DNA of 64,000 nt from Thalassospiraceae bacterium LMO-SO8 (GCA_031655335.1 CP134226.1:2746001-2810000); one strand, 5' to 3'; numbered from the stretch's first letter, positions 17,049 to 25,748 are shown. Program-made: numbers and translations. The notes: generated from the letters alone by a model not told the origin.

Positions 17049-18205
17049 ATCACCTGAATTTCGGCCTGGAGGGCGCCGGCCGCCTTGATGGCCTGCAGGA
17101 TGGTGATCAGGTCGCGCGGGCCGATGCCCAGGGCGTTCAGGCCGTTGACCAGATCCTGTAGCGTGACGCCTTCGTTGAACACGGTCAGGCGCTTGTCCTG
17201 GCCTTCGTCGATCTGCACGTCCGTGCGGTCGACGGTGGTCGTCGTGCCGACCTCGGCGAACGGGCCGGGCTGGGACACCTGCGGGGTTTCCGTGATGCGG
17301 ATGGTCAGGCTGCCCTGGGCGATGGCGACGGTGGAGATGCGCACGTTTTCGCCCATCACGATGGTGCCCGACTGTTCGTCGATCAGCACCCGGGCCATCT
17401 GGTCCGGCTCGATGCGGAGCTGTTCGATGTCGGTCAGCAGGTTGACCACGTTGTTGCGGTAGGTATCGGGAACGTGCAGTTGCACGGTCTTGGGATCGGA
17501 CGGCCGGGCCGCGGTGGTGCCCAGGAAGGCGTTGACGGCCTGGGAGATGCGGCGTGCGGTGGTGAAATCCGGGTTCTTGAGGCTCAGCTTGACCACGTCC
17601 ATGTCGCCGATTTCGAACGCGACCTCGCGTTCGACGATGGCGCCGTTGGCGATGCGGCCCGAGGTCGGAACACCCTTGGTCACGGTTTCGGCGTTGCCCT
17701 GGGCGGTGAAGCCGCCGACCGCGAGCTGGCCCTGCGCCACGGCATAGACCTCGCCGTCGGCACCGAGCATCGGCGTGACCAGAAGCGTGCCGCCCAACAG
17801 GTTGTCGGCATCGCCGAGAGAGCTGACCGTGACGTCGATGCGTGAGCCCTGGCGGGAAAACGGCGGCATGTTGGCGGTCACCATGACGGCGGCGACGTTC
17901 TTGGAATCCAGGCCGGAATCGGTCGTCTGCACGCCCAGGCGGTTGAGCATGGATTGCAGGCTTTCCTTGGTGAAGTGACCGTTGGACAGGGAATCCCCGG
18001 TGCCGTTGAGGCCGACCACCAGGCCGTAGCCGACCAACTGGTTTTCACGGATGCCTTCAAAATCCACGATGTCCTTGATGCGCGAGGCGGCGCCGGCGCT
18101 GCTGGGCAGACCGATGCTCAACGCCACGAAAAACGCCGCCGCGGCGGCGGCCAGGCGCAACGCCAAGGCGAGGCGGCCGCGGCCCGAGGTCTTGTCGCTG
18201 TTCAT
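17045..18205 (-). CDS. flgI: Flagellar P-ring protein FlgI
   Basis: 386 residues from the ATG at 18205. Upstream ATGs at 18223, 18226 and beyond are in frame, but 18205 is preceded by ACGGGAAAA, the same ribosome-site sequence found before flgG and flgF. A signal peptide follows (Ala-rich core about 15-35, cleavage near AGA-AS). Mature FlgI motifs are clear: RIKDIVDFEGIRENQLVGYG, LVVGLNGTGDS, and the C-terminal GITLQDLVNGLNALG-like segment with PRDLITILQAIKAAGAL. It forms the periplasmic ring around the rod and needs FlgA, encoded about 10 kb away on the same strand. flgJ follows with a 4-base overlap. Confidence 0.95.
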   Translation of the reverse strand: MNSDKTSGRGRLALALRLAAAAAAFFVALSIGLPSSAGAASRIKDIVDFEGIRENQLVGYGLVVGLNGTGDSLSNGHFTKESLQSMLNRLGVQTTDSGLDSKNVAAVMVTANMPPFSRQGSRIDVTVSSLGDADNLLGGTLLVTPMLGADGEVYAVAQGQLAVGGFTAQGNAETVTKGVPTSGRIANGAIVEREVAFEIGDMDVVKLSLKNPDFTTARRISQAVNAFLGTTAARPSDPKTVQLHVPDTYRNNVVNLLTDIEQLRIEPDQMARVLIDEQSGTIVMGENVRISTVAIAQGSLTIRITETPQVSQPGPFAEVGTTTTVDRTDVQIDEGQDKRLTVFNEGVTLQDLVNGLNALGIGPRDLITILQAIKAAGALQAEIQVM

Positions 18206-18432
18206 TTTTCCCGTTCTCGTCATCATTTCATTGTCTCGATTGACTGATGCCGGCCCTTTGCGGGCCATGGTTATTCCCACCTGTTATTAAGCGAAAAGCG
18301 TGCCATCCAAGGAGAGAGGTTAATCAATTGAAATATAACGATAAATTTTCAATAGCCGCCGCCTTTGATCGGCTTTTCCCGGCAAGAGACGCCCCGTCAT
18401 GGGCAACAATTGCCGGGACCCTGAAACCGGAA

Positions 18433-18454
18433 AGGGCGGCCCGAAGGCCGCCCT
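18433..18454 (-). terminator. Hairpin between flgE and flgI
   Basis: AGGGCGGCC (18433-18441) pairs perfectly with GGCCGCCCT (18446-18454) around a CGAA loop. On the minus strand it follows the flgE stop by about 45 bases. The T-tail is short, so termination may be partial and the flgI-flgJ-flgN-flgK-flgL genes may share transcription with flgE. Confidence 0.65.
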
Positions 18455-18498
18455 GACAAGCATCCGCATGACCGGATAAATCCGGCAGGAGCACGCCG

Positions 18499-20121
18499 CT
18501 AGCGTTTGAGGTTCGCCGCTTCCTGCAACATTTCATCGGCGGTCTTGAAACTGGTCGCGGCCACGTTATAGGCAGCCTGGGCGGCGATCAGGCGGCTCAT
18601 TTCCGTGCCGAGATCCACGTTGGAGCCCTCCAATGCGTTTCCGAGCAGGGTCGCGAAGCCGGACTCGTCGGCGAAGACCTGATTCGGCTCGCCGGAGGCT
18701 TCCGTTTCCTGGAAATTCTGGCCGGTGGATATTTCCAGGCCGTTCGGGTTGGGGAAGATCGCCAACGGAACCTTGTAGAGAACGCGGCGCGTGTTGTCCG
18801 TGAACTCGCCGTAGATCTCGCCGCCGGGCCCGAAGCTCAGGCTCGAGACGGCCGCGGACTCGGCGCCGTTGTGTTCATAGTTGGCGAAGGAAAAATCGCC
18901 GGCGAATTGGGTGAAGGTACTGGCATCAAACGTGAAACTTGCGGTTTCGCCGTTATCGAAGGTGACGTCGAACGTATATTCGGAATCCGATGTCAATGCG
19001 CCGGTGTTGCCGAATTCAAGGCGCTGCGGGATCGATGCGGTCGAGGAAAACGTGATGGCGTTTGTCGTCACTTCATCGGTGTTGAGAGGCACGGCCCCAT
19101 CCAGGGTGATCTCCGCCTGGTTTTCCGAAATGCTGGCGATCGTATAGGTCTGGTCGTTGCCGCCGCTTCCCGCCACGGTGATCGTGTCACCCGGCTTCAA
19201 CCCGGCGAACGTGCCGGCCAGCTGGCTGCCCAGTTGCGCACCCCCGCCCGGATTGTTGTTGGTGAATGCGGTAATGACGCCACCGCCGCCGGCGACGGTC
19301 GAGAACCGCACGGCATGATCGCCCAGCGTCGTCGAGACCGGCGTGTGGACACCGCCGGGCGATGTGGTCACGCTGGCGATATTGTCGCCGATCAGGCGGA
19401 AATCCCACAGGTTCGTCGCATCGAAAGCCTTGGTGAAATCGACGCGGATGCTTTGGGCGTCAAAGCTTGAGTCAACGACCTTGATGCTGCCGTTAAACGT
19501 CGTGCCCGAGGCGGCGTCGGCCGGCAGGTTGACATCGACGGACGCGGTCGTTGTCACTTCCCCGGTGTCTTCAAAGGCGAACTGGTCGACGCGCATGGGC
19601 GCCGGCGTGCCTAGCGTGAAGCTGCCGTCCGAATTGACAGCATAGCCCAACAGGAAGTTGCCGAACTGGTCCGCGAGATAGCCCTGGTTCACGGTCGCCG
19701 CCGTTCCGTCGGAAAGCGTGACGGAATCCGTCAGGTCGGTGACGTTGATGTCGAAGGCGCCGCGCCGCGTGTACTGGATGTTGCCGTTCACATTGATGTC
19801 GGGCGAGACCATGAAAAAGCCGCTGCCGATGATCGCCACGTCCAGGTTGCGGTCGGTGGTGCGGACTTGGCCCTGATTCGAGATGCGTTGGAAATCAACG
19901 GGTGCGGTCCCGCCAAGATCGGAATGAGTGGTCCCGGAGGCACCTTCCGCCGTGGTCGCGCCGATCGACGTGAACCCTTTGTTCATCAGGGTTCGGAACT
20001 CGGTGTCCGTGCGCTTGTAACCGTCGGTGTTCAGGTTGGCGACGTTTTGCGAAATGGTGTTCAGCTTGTGGGACTGACCCATCATGGCCGAGGTCGCTTG
20101 CTGAAAAATGCCCAAACTCAT
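18499..20121 (-). CDS. flgE: Flagellar hook protein FlgE
   Basis: 540 residues. The N-terminal rod/hook motif is intact (SAMMGQSHKLNTISQNVANL, then NTDGYKRTDTEF). The C-terminal helix is typical (GTEMSRLIAAQAAYNVAATS ... ADEMLQEAANLKR). The middle carries the hook D1/D2 beta domains plus an insertion near residues 308-340 that matches the FlgL beta-repeat (GDTITVAG ... TYTIASISENQAEITL). FlgE polymers form the flexible hook. A sigma-54 promoter lies 55 bases upstream and an inverted repeat about 100 bases further. The iron transporter genes upstream are a separate unit. Confidence 0.93.
   Translation of the reverse strand: MSLGIFQQATSAMMGQSHKLNTISQNVANLNTDGYKRTDTEFRTLMNKGFTSIGATTAEGASGTTHSDLGGTAPVDFQRISNQGQVRTTDRNLDVAIIGSGFFMVSPDINVNGNIQYTRRGAFDINVTDLTDSVTLSDGTAATVNQGYLADQFGNFLLGYAVNSDGSFTLGTPAPMRVDQFAFEDTGEVTTTASVDVNLPADAASGTTFNGSIKVVDSSFDAQSIRVDFTKAFDATNLWDFRLIGDNIASVTTSPGGVHTPVSTTLGDHAVRFSTVAGGGGVITAFTNNNPGGGAQLGSQLAGTFAGLKPGDTITVAGSGGNDQTYTIASISENQAEITLDGAVPLNTDEVTTNAITFSSTASIPQRLEFGNTGALTSDSEYTFDVTFDNGETASFTFDASTFTQFAGDFSFANYEHNGAESAAVSSLSFGPGGEIYGEFTDNTRRVLYKVPLAIFPNPNGLEISTGQNFQETEASGEPNQVFADESGFATLLGNALEGSNVDLGTEMSRLIAAQAAYNVAATSFKTADEMLQEAANLKR
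19102..19200 (-). repeat. FlgL-type beta-repeat unit inside flgE
   Basis: FlgE residues 308-340 match the FlgL unit, for example GDTITVAG followed by TYTIASIS, against GSRITVTG followed by FTIASISS in FlgL (about residues 496-518). It occurs once in FlgE and five times in FlgL. Confidence 0.7.
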
Positions 20122-20175
20122 GTCTCGATGTCCCCGCGTCCAGGGACCCTCTTCGGTTTTTCCCGCATTAATCAG

Positions 20176-20192
20176 TGCAAGGTCGATGCCAA
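20176..20192 (-). promoter_or_regulatory. Sigma-54 promoter of flgE
   Basis: On the minus strand TTGGCATCGACCTTGCA has the -24 GG and -12 GC separated by exactly 10 bases and matches TTGGCA-N6-TTGCA. The transcription start is expected near 20164, giving a leader of about 43 bases. Confidence 0.85.
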
Positions 20193-20284
20193 GAGGGAGT
20201 TGAGATATTTATTTGAAAACAAAGGATATTTATAAAGAGGCCTGGGCAAAGTCTGCCCTGTGGAAGCCCCATGGACCATGCGGA

Positions 20285-20301
20285 GGGAAATTCTTGCCGC
20301 C
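20285..20301 (-). promoter_or_regulatory. Candidate activator site upstream of the flgE sigma-54 promoter
   Basis: The minus strand reads GGCGGCAAGAATTTCCC, closely resembling the perfect inverted repeat CGGCAAGAATTGCCG at 44160-44174. It lies about 95-110 bases upstream of the -24 element, where sigma-54 activators bind. It resembles the ftr sites of the Caulobacter regulator FlbD as I recall them. Confidence 0.5.
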
Positions 20302-20346
20302 TTGGGGTGTGGACCGGCGTCCCGGGCACCGCCGCCACAGGGGCGT

Positions 20347-21459
20347 TCAGGGGGCCGGTTTGGGGAAAATCAGAAGATGTTCCGGCGCCACCCGGGCGCT
20401 GACGCGCGACCCGATTTCCGGCAGGAACACCCCCGGCATGCGGGCATTGAAAAGGGGCCCGGCATCGCCGCCCTCCAAGGACAGGGTCAGGTGGCTGGAG
20501 CGTCCGAGCGAGCGTGCCGAGACGACTGTCAGCAGGGTGCCGGTGTCCGCCGCGGCCGGTTGGGACAGGGTCAGGGCTTCGGGGCGAACCAGCACCTGGG
20601 CTTCGGCGCCTTCGGCAAGGCCGTTCGCGGGGAACCGGCCCAGGGCGGAGACCAGGGCGCCGTTCTCCACCCGGCAGTCGAGGCGGTTGACGGGGCCGAA
20701 CAGTTCGGCGACGAACGCCGTCTTCGGGTGGAAATAGATCTCGACCGGCGTGCCCGACTGGACGATGCGTCCGTCCTGCATGACCATGATGCGGTCGGCC
20801 ATGAACATGGCTTCTTCCGGATCATGGGTGACCATCAGGGTGGCGATGCCCGACCGCGAGAGGATCTGGAACGTATCCTGGCGGATCTGGGCGCGGCGGT
20901 TGACGTCGAGGCCGGAAAACGGTTCGTCCAGCAACAGCACCCGAGGAGCCGGCGCCAGGGCCCGCAGCAGGGCGACGCGCTGCTGTTGGCCGCCGGACAG
21001 GGTATGGGGAAAGGCATCGGCATAATCGCCGAGGCCCATGGTCGTGAGGGTGTCGCGGGCCCATTGCCGGCGTGCCCGGTCCTTTTCCGCCAGGCCGAAC
21101 ACGATGTTTTCGTACACGGTCAGATGAGGGAACAGGGCGAAGTCCTGAAACATCAGGCCGACATTGCGCTTTTCCGGCGGCATTTGGGAGCCGCCCTGGC
21201 CGTCGGCGACCGTATCCTCGCCGATGGTGATGCGCCCGACCTGTAGGTCCTCAAGCCCCGCCGCAAGGCGCAGCAGGGTCGTCTTGCCGCATCCCGAAGG
21301 CCCCAGCAGGCAGACCAGTTCGCCCGGATTGACGAAGACGGAGACCCCCGACACCACGGTATGATCGCCGAACGCATGCGAGACGTTCAGCATGTGCAGG
21401 CCGTCTGCCTTGGACATGGTCGTCGGCGCGGCGGCGGGCGGGGTCATGGGCGAGGTCAT
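20347..21459 (-). CDS. fbpC: Ferric iron ABC transporter, ATPase
   Basis: 370 residues, the usual length for FbpC/PotA-like ATPases with a C-terminal TOBE domain. Visible motifs: Walker A GPSGCGKTT (about 54-62), Q-loop FQDFALFPHL, signature LSGGQQQR, Walker B VLLLDEPFSGLD, H-loop VTHDPEEAM. The C-terminal ~100 residues are the regulatory TOBE region. It energises ferric iron import with the permease encoded just upstream; the start overlaps the end of the permease gene by 4 bases. The N-terminal ~18 residues before LHMLNV are probably flexible, and the ATG at the start of MSKADG is an alternative start. Confidence 0.9.
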   Translation of the reverse strand: MTSPMTPPAAAPTTMSKADGLHMLNVSHAFGDHTVVSGVSVFVNPGELVCLLGPSGCGKTTLLRLAAGLEDLQVGRITIGEDTVADGQGGSQMPPEKRNVGLMFQDFALFPHLTVYENIVFGLAEKDRARRQWARDTLTTMGLGDYADAFPHTLSGGQQQRVALLRALAPAPRVLLLDEPFSGLDVNRRAQIRQDTFQILSRSGIATLMVTHDPEEAMFMADRIMVMQDGRIVQSGTPVEIYFHPKTAFVAELFGPVNRLDCRVENGALVSALGRFPANGLAEGAEAQVLVRPEALTLSQPAAADTGTLLTVVSARSLGRSSHLTLSLEGGDAGPLFNARMPGVFLPEIGSRVSARVAPEHLLIFPKPAP

Positions 21460-23159
21460 GGGTGGCCTCCACCGGCGTGGCCGGGGCGGCTGCGCAGGGT
21501 TGTCAGGGCCAGGATGACCACGGGGATCAGACCGGCGGCGACGATTGTCAGCGCACCCAGGGCCGATTCCTCGAACAGTTCGTCCGACGCGTACTGAAAC
21601 ACGAAGGTCGCGAGCGTGTCATAGCCGAAGGGGCGCAGGATGATGGTAATGGGAAGCTCCTTCATGCAATCGACGAAAACCAGCAGACCCGCCGTCAACA
21701 GGCTGGTGCGGAGCAGCGGGAAATGGACGCGGGACATGGTCTGGAACGGGCTTGCCCCAAGCGTCCGCGCGGCGCCGTCCATGTTGCGCGAAACCTTGCC
21801 CAGGCCGGCCTCGACCGTGCCGAAGGACAGCGCCAGGAAACGCGCCAGATAGCCATAGAGGATGGCGATCACGGTGCCGCTGAACAGCAGCCCCGTGGAT
21901 ACACCGAATGTCCGTTCCGAGAAAGCGTCGATCGCATTGTCCAGACCCGCCATGGGCACGATCACGCCGATCGCGAGCACGGCGCCCGGCACGGCGTATC
22001 CGATCGACGCGAAGCGCACGGCGGCGCGGGGCAGGGGGCCCGAGCCCATGCGCAGCCCGTAGGCAAGAACCAATCCGATGGCGACGGCGATGACGGCGGC
22101 CCCCAGGGACAGGGAAATGCTGTTCAGGGTGATCGTCAGGTAATTGGCCTTCAGCGTGACGTCGAAGAACACCACGGCGTAGGACAGCAGGACCGAGGCT
22201 GGTAGAACGAAGCCGAGCAGGATCGGAAAGGCGCAGAAAACGGCGGCCAGCGCGGCCTTGATGCCGCTCAGGCGGTAGCTGGGCAAAGCCTGAATCTTGC
22301 TCGACGTATGGTGGTAGCGTTGTCCCCGCCGGGCCATGCGCTCCATCACGACCAGGACGACGACGAAGATCATCAGGACCGATGCCAACTGCGCCGCGCC
22401 CGAGATGTTGTCCATGTTCAGCCAGACGTCGTAGATGCCCGCCGTGAAGGTCTTGACCCCAAAGAAATCGACGGTTCCGAAGTCGTTGAGCGCCTCCATC
22501 ATGGCCAGGGTCATGCCGACCACGATAGCCGGGCGGGCCAGCGGCAGGGCGACGTTCCAGAAGCTCTGCCAGGCTGTCTTGCCGAGCGTGCGGCTGACTT
22601 CGAGCACGCAGACCGACTGTTCAAGGAAGGCCGCGCGGGCCAGCAGATAGACATAGGGATAGAGCACCAGGGTCATGACGGTGACGGCGCCGCCCATGGA
22701 GCGGATCTCCGGGAACCAGTAGTCCTGCCGGTCGCGCCAGCCGAACACCTCGCGCAGCGTGCCCTGCACCGCGCCGGCGTACTCCAGCTGGTCCGTGAAC
22801 ACGAAGGCGAGGATATAGGTCGGCACCGCCAACGGCAGCACCAAGGCCCAGTTGAACAGGCCGCGTCCGGGAAACCGGCACATGGTCACCAGCCAGGCCG
22901 TGCCCGTGCCGATGACGAAGGTGCCCAGGCCGATCCCGCCGATCAGCATCACCGTTCGTTCGACATAGCCGAACAGCACCGTGTTGTAGAGATGGCGCCA
23001 GATCTCCGGCGCCGGGGTCAGGGCGATGGTGGCGACGGCGATCAGGGGGGTGGCCACGAACAGGGCGACGGACAGGGTCAGCACACCCCATCGGTCGGGG
23101 ATCAGGCGGGCGGGCAGATATCGGGCGGTTGGCCGGTCAGCGACGGCGGGGTGCGGCAA
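21456..23159 (-). CDS. fbpB: Ferric iron ABC transporter, fused permease
   Basis: 567 residues containing two MetI-type permease halves, about 12 membrane segments. EAA-type loops are visible in each half (EVSRTLGKTAWQSFWNVALPLARP near 190-213 and DGAARTLGASPFQTMSRVHFPLLR in the second half). This fused form is typical of FbpB/SfuB. It starts at a TTG (23159) with GGGAG 10 bases upstream; no ATG precedes the first membrane segment in a better position. It is separated from fbpA by a 96-bp gap holding a stem-loop and overlaps fbpC by 4 bases. Confidence 0.9.
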   Translation of the reverse strand: MPHPAVADRPTARYLPARLIPDRWGVLTLSVALFVATPLIAVATIALTPAPEIWRHLYNTVLFGYVERTVMLIGGIGLGTFVIGTGTAWLVTMCRFPGRGLFNWALVLPLAVPTYILAFVFTDQLEYAGAVQGTLREVFGWRDRQDYWFPEIRSMGGAVTVMTLVLYPYVYLLARAAFLEQSVCVLEVSRTLGKTAWQSFWNVALPLARPAIVVGMTLAMMEALNDFGTVDFFGVKTFTAGIYDVWLNMDNISGAAQLASVLMIFVVVLVVMERMARRGQRYHHTSSKIQALPSYRLSGIKAALAAVFCAFPILLGFVLPASVLLSYAVVFFDVTLKANYLTITLNSISLSLGAAVIAVAIGLVLAYGLRMGSGPLPRAAVRFASIGYAVPGAVLAIGVIVPMAGLDNAIDAFSERTFGVSTGLLFSGTVIAILYGYLARFLALSFGTVEAGLGKVSRNMDGAARTLGASPFQTMSRVHFPLLRTSLLTAGLLVFVDCMKELPITIILRPFGYDTLATFVFQYASDELFEESALGALTIVAAGLIPVVILALTTLRSRPGHAGGGHP

Positions 23160-23198
23160 GGTGCGTGGACTCCCAGGTTTGGGTGCACAAAAGCAGAA

Positions 23199-23227
23199 AA
23201 CGCCGCGGGGGGGAACCCCGCAGCGTT
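23199..23227 (-). terminator. Intercistronic stem-loop between fbpA and fbpB
   Basis: A 12-bp stem with one mismatch (23199-23210 with 23216-23227) and a 5-base loop. It lies after the fbpA stop on the minus strand. Such hairpins commonly make the binding protein more abundant than the permease and ATPase by partial termination or by protecting the fbpA mRNA end. Confidence 0.6.
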
Positions 23228-23255
23228 ACTGCCAACTGGTTCGTTCAGGAACGAA

Positions 23256-24320
23256 TCAGCTGCCGGGTCCGTCGTCAAATCCAACCTTGTCCACCAGTCG
23301 GGAGGCGGCGGGCCGCAGCTTGGCGATTTTCTCGAGAGAGAGCGTATCGCCCTTGAACTCGCCCCAGGACTGGACGAGCTTCGAATAGGGAACGCCGGGT
23401 TTCACCGGATATTCCTGATTGTCTTCGGCGTAGATCTTCTGCGCCGCGTCGTCGGACAGGAACTCGATCAACTTGACCGCGGCGTCCTTGTGCTTGGCGC
23501 TTTTGGTCACGGCGGCGCCCGAGACGTTCATGTGGTTGCCGCGGTCACCCTGGTTCAGATAGGTCAGACGAACGGCGGCGGCCCACTTCTTCTGCTCGGG
23601 CTTCTCGTCGTTGGTCATCATCTTGCCCATGTAATAGTTGTTCGAGATGGCGATGTCGCACACGCCTTCGAACACGGCCTTGGCCTGGGCGCGGTCGTTG
23701 CCCTGGGGCTTGCGGGCCAGATTGGCCTTCACGCCCTGAAGCCATTTTTCGGCACCTTCTTCGCCGTGGTGGGCGATCATCGAGGCGATCAGCGCCACGT
23801 TGTAGGCGTTCTTGCCGGAGCGCACGCAAATGCGGCCCTTGAATTTGGGGTCGGCCAGATCCTCGTAGGATGTCAGTTCGCCCGGTTTGACCCGTTCCTT
23901 GGACACCAGCGCCACGCGGGCACGGGACGTCAGGCCAAACCACATGCCTTCCGGATCACGGAAGTGGGCGGGAATGTTCTTTTCAAGGGTATCCGACTTC
24001 ACGGCTTGCAGCACGCCACCTTCCTTCAGGGCGTACAGGCGGCCGATGTCGACGGTCAGCACCGCGTCGGCGGGGCTGTTGTCCCCGGCGGCCTTGATCT
24101 TTTCCAGCATGCCCTTTTTGGCGAACACGACGTTCACCTTGATCCCCGTTTCCTTGGTGAAGGCGTCGAGGAGCGGTTTGATCAGGAACGGCTGGCGATA
24201 GGAATAGAGGTTCACTTCCTGGTCGGCGGCCTGGGCCCAGGTGGTGGCGCCGAAGACAGTCGCGGCGGCGGCAAGACCGGCCGCAAACAGGCGTTTCATA
24301 TGTGGCATTTTGGTTTCCAC
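23256..24320 (-). CDS. fbpA: Ferric iron-binding periplasmic protein
   Basis: 354 residues with a signal peptide (MKRLFAAGLAAAATVFGATT, cleavage near AQA-AD). The mature start, EVNLYSYRQPFLIKPLLDAF, matches FbpA/FutA-type ferric-binding proteins. The paired tyrosines of the iron site are visible in ISNNYYMGKMM (near 225). It binds Fe3+ in the periplasm and delivers it to FbpBC. The GTG at 24320 has GAAGGA 9 bases upstream; the ATG at 24308 or 24299 would also give an intact signal peptide. A Fur-like box is about 100 bases upstream. Confidence 0.92.
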   Translation of the reverse strand: METKMPHMKRLFAAGLAAAATVFGATTWAQAADQEVNLYSYRQPFLIKPLLDAFTKETGIKVNVVFAKKGMLEKIKAAGDNSPADAVLTVDIGRLYALKEGGVLQAVKSDTLEKNIPAHFRDPEGMWFGLTSRARVALVSKERVKPGELTSYEDLADPKFKGRICVRSGKNAYNVALIASMIAHHGEEGAEKWLQGVKANLARKPQGNDRAQAKAVFEGVCDIAISNNYYMGKMMTNDEKPEQKKWAAAVRLTYLNQGDRGNHMNVSGAAVTKSAKHKDAAVKLIEFLSDDAAQKIYAEDNQEYPVKPGVPYSKLVQSWGEFKGDTLSLEKIAKLRPAASRLVDKVGFDDGPGS

Positions 24321-24421
24321 GGGTCAGAGTCCTTCGTTGGTTCGGTTGTGAAATCCCAGAGGCTCGCAAGTGTCGAACAGCTGTTCGCAATCCCTGGCCA
24401 AGTCTCGGCAAAAACTGAGAT

Positions 24422-24441
24422 TGCGAATGATTATCAATGCG
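24422..24441 (-). promoter_or_regulatory. Fur-like box upstream of fbpA
   Basis: The plus strand reads tgcgaatgattatcaatgcg, which contains the AATGATTATCA core of Fur boxes and has partial dyad symmetry. A second, weaker candidate lies at 24474-24494. Iron repression of fbpABC is the expected result. Irr or another Fur-family protein could be the regulator instead. Confidence 0.6.
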
Positions 24442-24569
24442 TGCGCCAGTTATAACGGTCTGATTATGAGTTTGCAAGTCATTCTCGTTCTCGCGTCGGC
24501 CGGATGTGAGAATGTCCAAACAGGACTGTGAAGGCCGCCATGGCGGGCCGCCGGTACGGGCTATGGGCT

Positions 24570-24581
24570 GGCATTTTGCCG
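24570..24581 (-). promoter_or_regulatory. Inverted repeat upstream of fliX resembling the flagellar activator sites
   Basis: The minus strand reads CGGCAAAATGCC, with GGCA and TGCC arms, about 140 bases upstream of the fliX start. It is similar to the elements at 20285, 30476 and 44160. I could not find a well-spaced sigma-54 promoter between it and fliX. The fbpA-fliX gap (24321-24720) otherwise holds only the Fur-like boxes. Confidence 0.35.
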
Positions 24582-24720
24582 TTTCATGGGCCAGACTGTG
24601 TGACGCGCGGGCGGATGGCTGGTGCGGGTATTCCGGAAATTCCGAAAAATTAACCGCCCGGCAATAAAGGGCGCGCCATACTGCGGGGCCGCGGTCGGTG
24701 TCGCGGGGAAAGGTCAGGCA

Positions 24721-25149
24721 ATGAAGGTTTCCAATATCGGTCCCGCCAAGGGCGTCGACAAGACGAAGCGCAAATCCGGCGCGTCGTCGTCGGATGCCTT
24801 TGCCGATGATCTGCGCGCGGCCACCGCCGACACGGCGGAGCAGGCGACGGGCACCATATCGGGTTCGGCCGTCGCCGGCGTTGACGCGGTGTTGGCCATG
24901 CAGGCGGCCGATGACGCGACCCAAGGCCGCTCCAAAGGCCTGTTGATGGCGCGCGGCGACCGGCTGCTTGACCGCCTCGGAGACCTTCAGATGGCGCTTT
25001 TGACGGGCAATCTGCCCAAGGAGAAGGTTATCGAATTGGCCCAGGCCTTGCGCGAAAAACGCCCGGCGACCGACGATGCGGGGCTGAACGCCCTGATCGA
25101 TGAGATCGAGCTCCGCGCCGAGGTTGAACTGGCCAAGCTGACCCGATAA
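24721..25149 (+). CDS. fliX: Flagellar assembly regulator FliX
   Basis: 142 residues from the ATG at 24721; open frame further upstream has no ribosome site. FliX features are visible: MKVSNIGPAKG at the start, a Ser-rich linker, SSDAFADDLRAA, and the C-terminal helices GDRLLDRLGDLQMALLTGNL and GLNALIDEIELRAEVELAKL. In Caulobacter, FliX partners the sigma-54 activator FlbD and couples basal-body completion to late flagellar gene expression. Its presence supports an FlbD-like activator for the two sigma-54 promoters here. It lies divergent from fbpA and upstream of dksA. Confidence 0.9.
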   Translation: MKVSNIGPAKGVDKTKRKSGASSSDAFADDLRAATADTAEQATGTISGSAVAGVDAVLAMQAADDATQGRSKGLLMARGDRLLDRLGDLQMALLTGNLPKEKVIELAQALREKRPATDDAGLNALIDEIELRAEVELAKLTR

Positions 25150-25311
25150 ACCGGCCCGTCCGGGCACGGTCTTTTATTTCCCTGAAATCAATGGGTTTCC
25201 TGTTCCCAGGCCGGAATAAATGATGGCTTGCCCTTGGGCGCTCCGGTCCGTATATTCCGCGCCCGTCGACAAACGGCAACCTGGCAGTTAACCGGGGGAG
25301 ACGACTAAGAA

Positions 25312-25728
25312 ATGACGATTACTGTTCCGCCAGATTATAATCCCAAGAAAGACAAGGATTTCATGAATCCTGTCATGCTGGAGTACTTCCGCCGGAAGCT
25401 CCTGAAATGGCGGGCCGAATTGCTCGAGGAATCCAACGAAACCCTGCAGTCCCTTCAAGAGGGCGGCATCATCGAGCCCGATATCGCCGACCGTGCGTCC
25501 ATTGAAACGGAACGCGCGCTGGAACTGCGCACCCGTGACCGCGCCCGCAAGCTGATCTCCAAGATCGACGAGGCGCTGAAGCGCATCGAAGACGGCAGCT
25601 ACGGTTATTGCGAGGAAACGGAAGAGCCGATCAGCGTCCAGCGCCTGGAAGCCCGGCCGATCGCGACCCTGAGCATCGAAGCCCAGGAACGCCACGAGCG
25701 CATGGAGCGCACGCACCGGGACGACTAA
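25312..25728 (+). CDS. dksA: RNA polymerase-binding regulator DksA, cysteine-poor form
   Basis: 138 residues. A coiled-coil hairpin (about 18-95, with LEESNETLQSLQEGG and DIADRASIETERALELRTRD, carrying the tip Asp-x-x-Asp region DIAD) is followed by a finger-like globule. In the family the globule has four zinc cysteines. Here the positions read C-E-E-T ... S-I-E-A, so only one Cys remains (GYCEET near 99-104). It binds the secondary channel of RNA polymerase and modulates promoters with ppGpp. GGGGGAGA lies upstream of the ATG. A strong terminator follows. Confidence 0.92.
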   Translation: MTITVPPDYNPKKDKDFMNPVMLEYFRRKLLKWRAELLEESNETLQSLQEGGIIEPDIADRASIETERALELRTRDRARKLISKIDEALKRIEDGSYGYCEETEEPISVQRLEARPIATLSIEAQERHERMERTHRDD

Positions 25729-25748
25729 GTCCTCGGCAAAGGTTAAAG

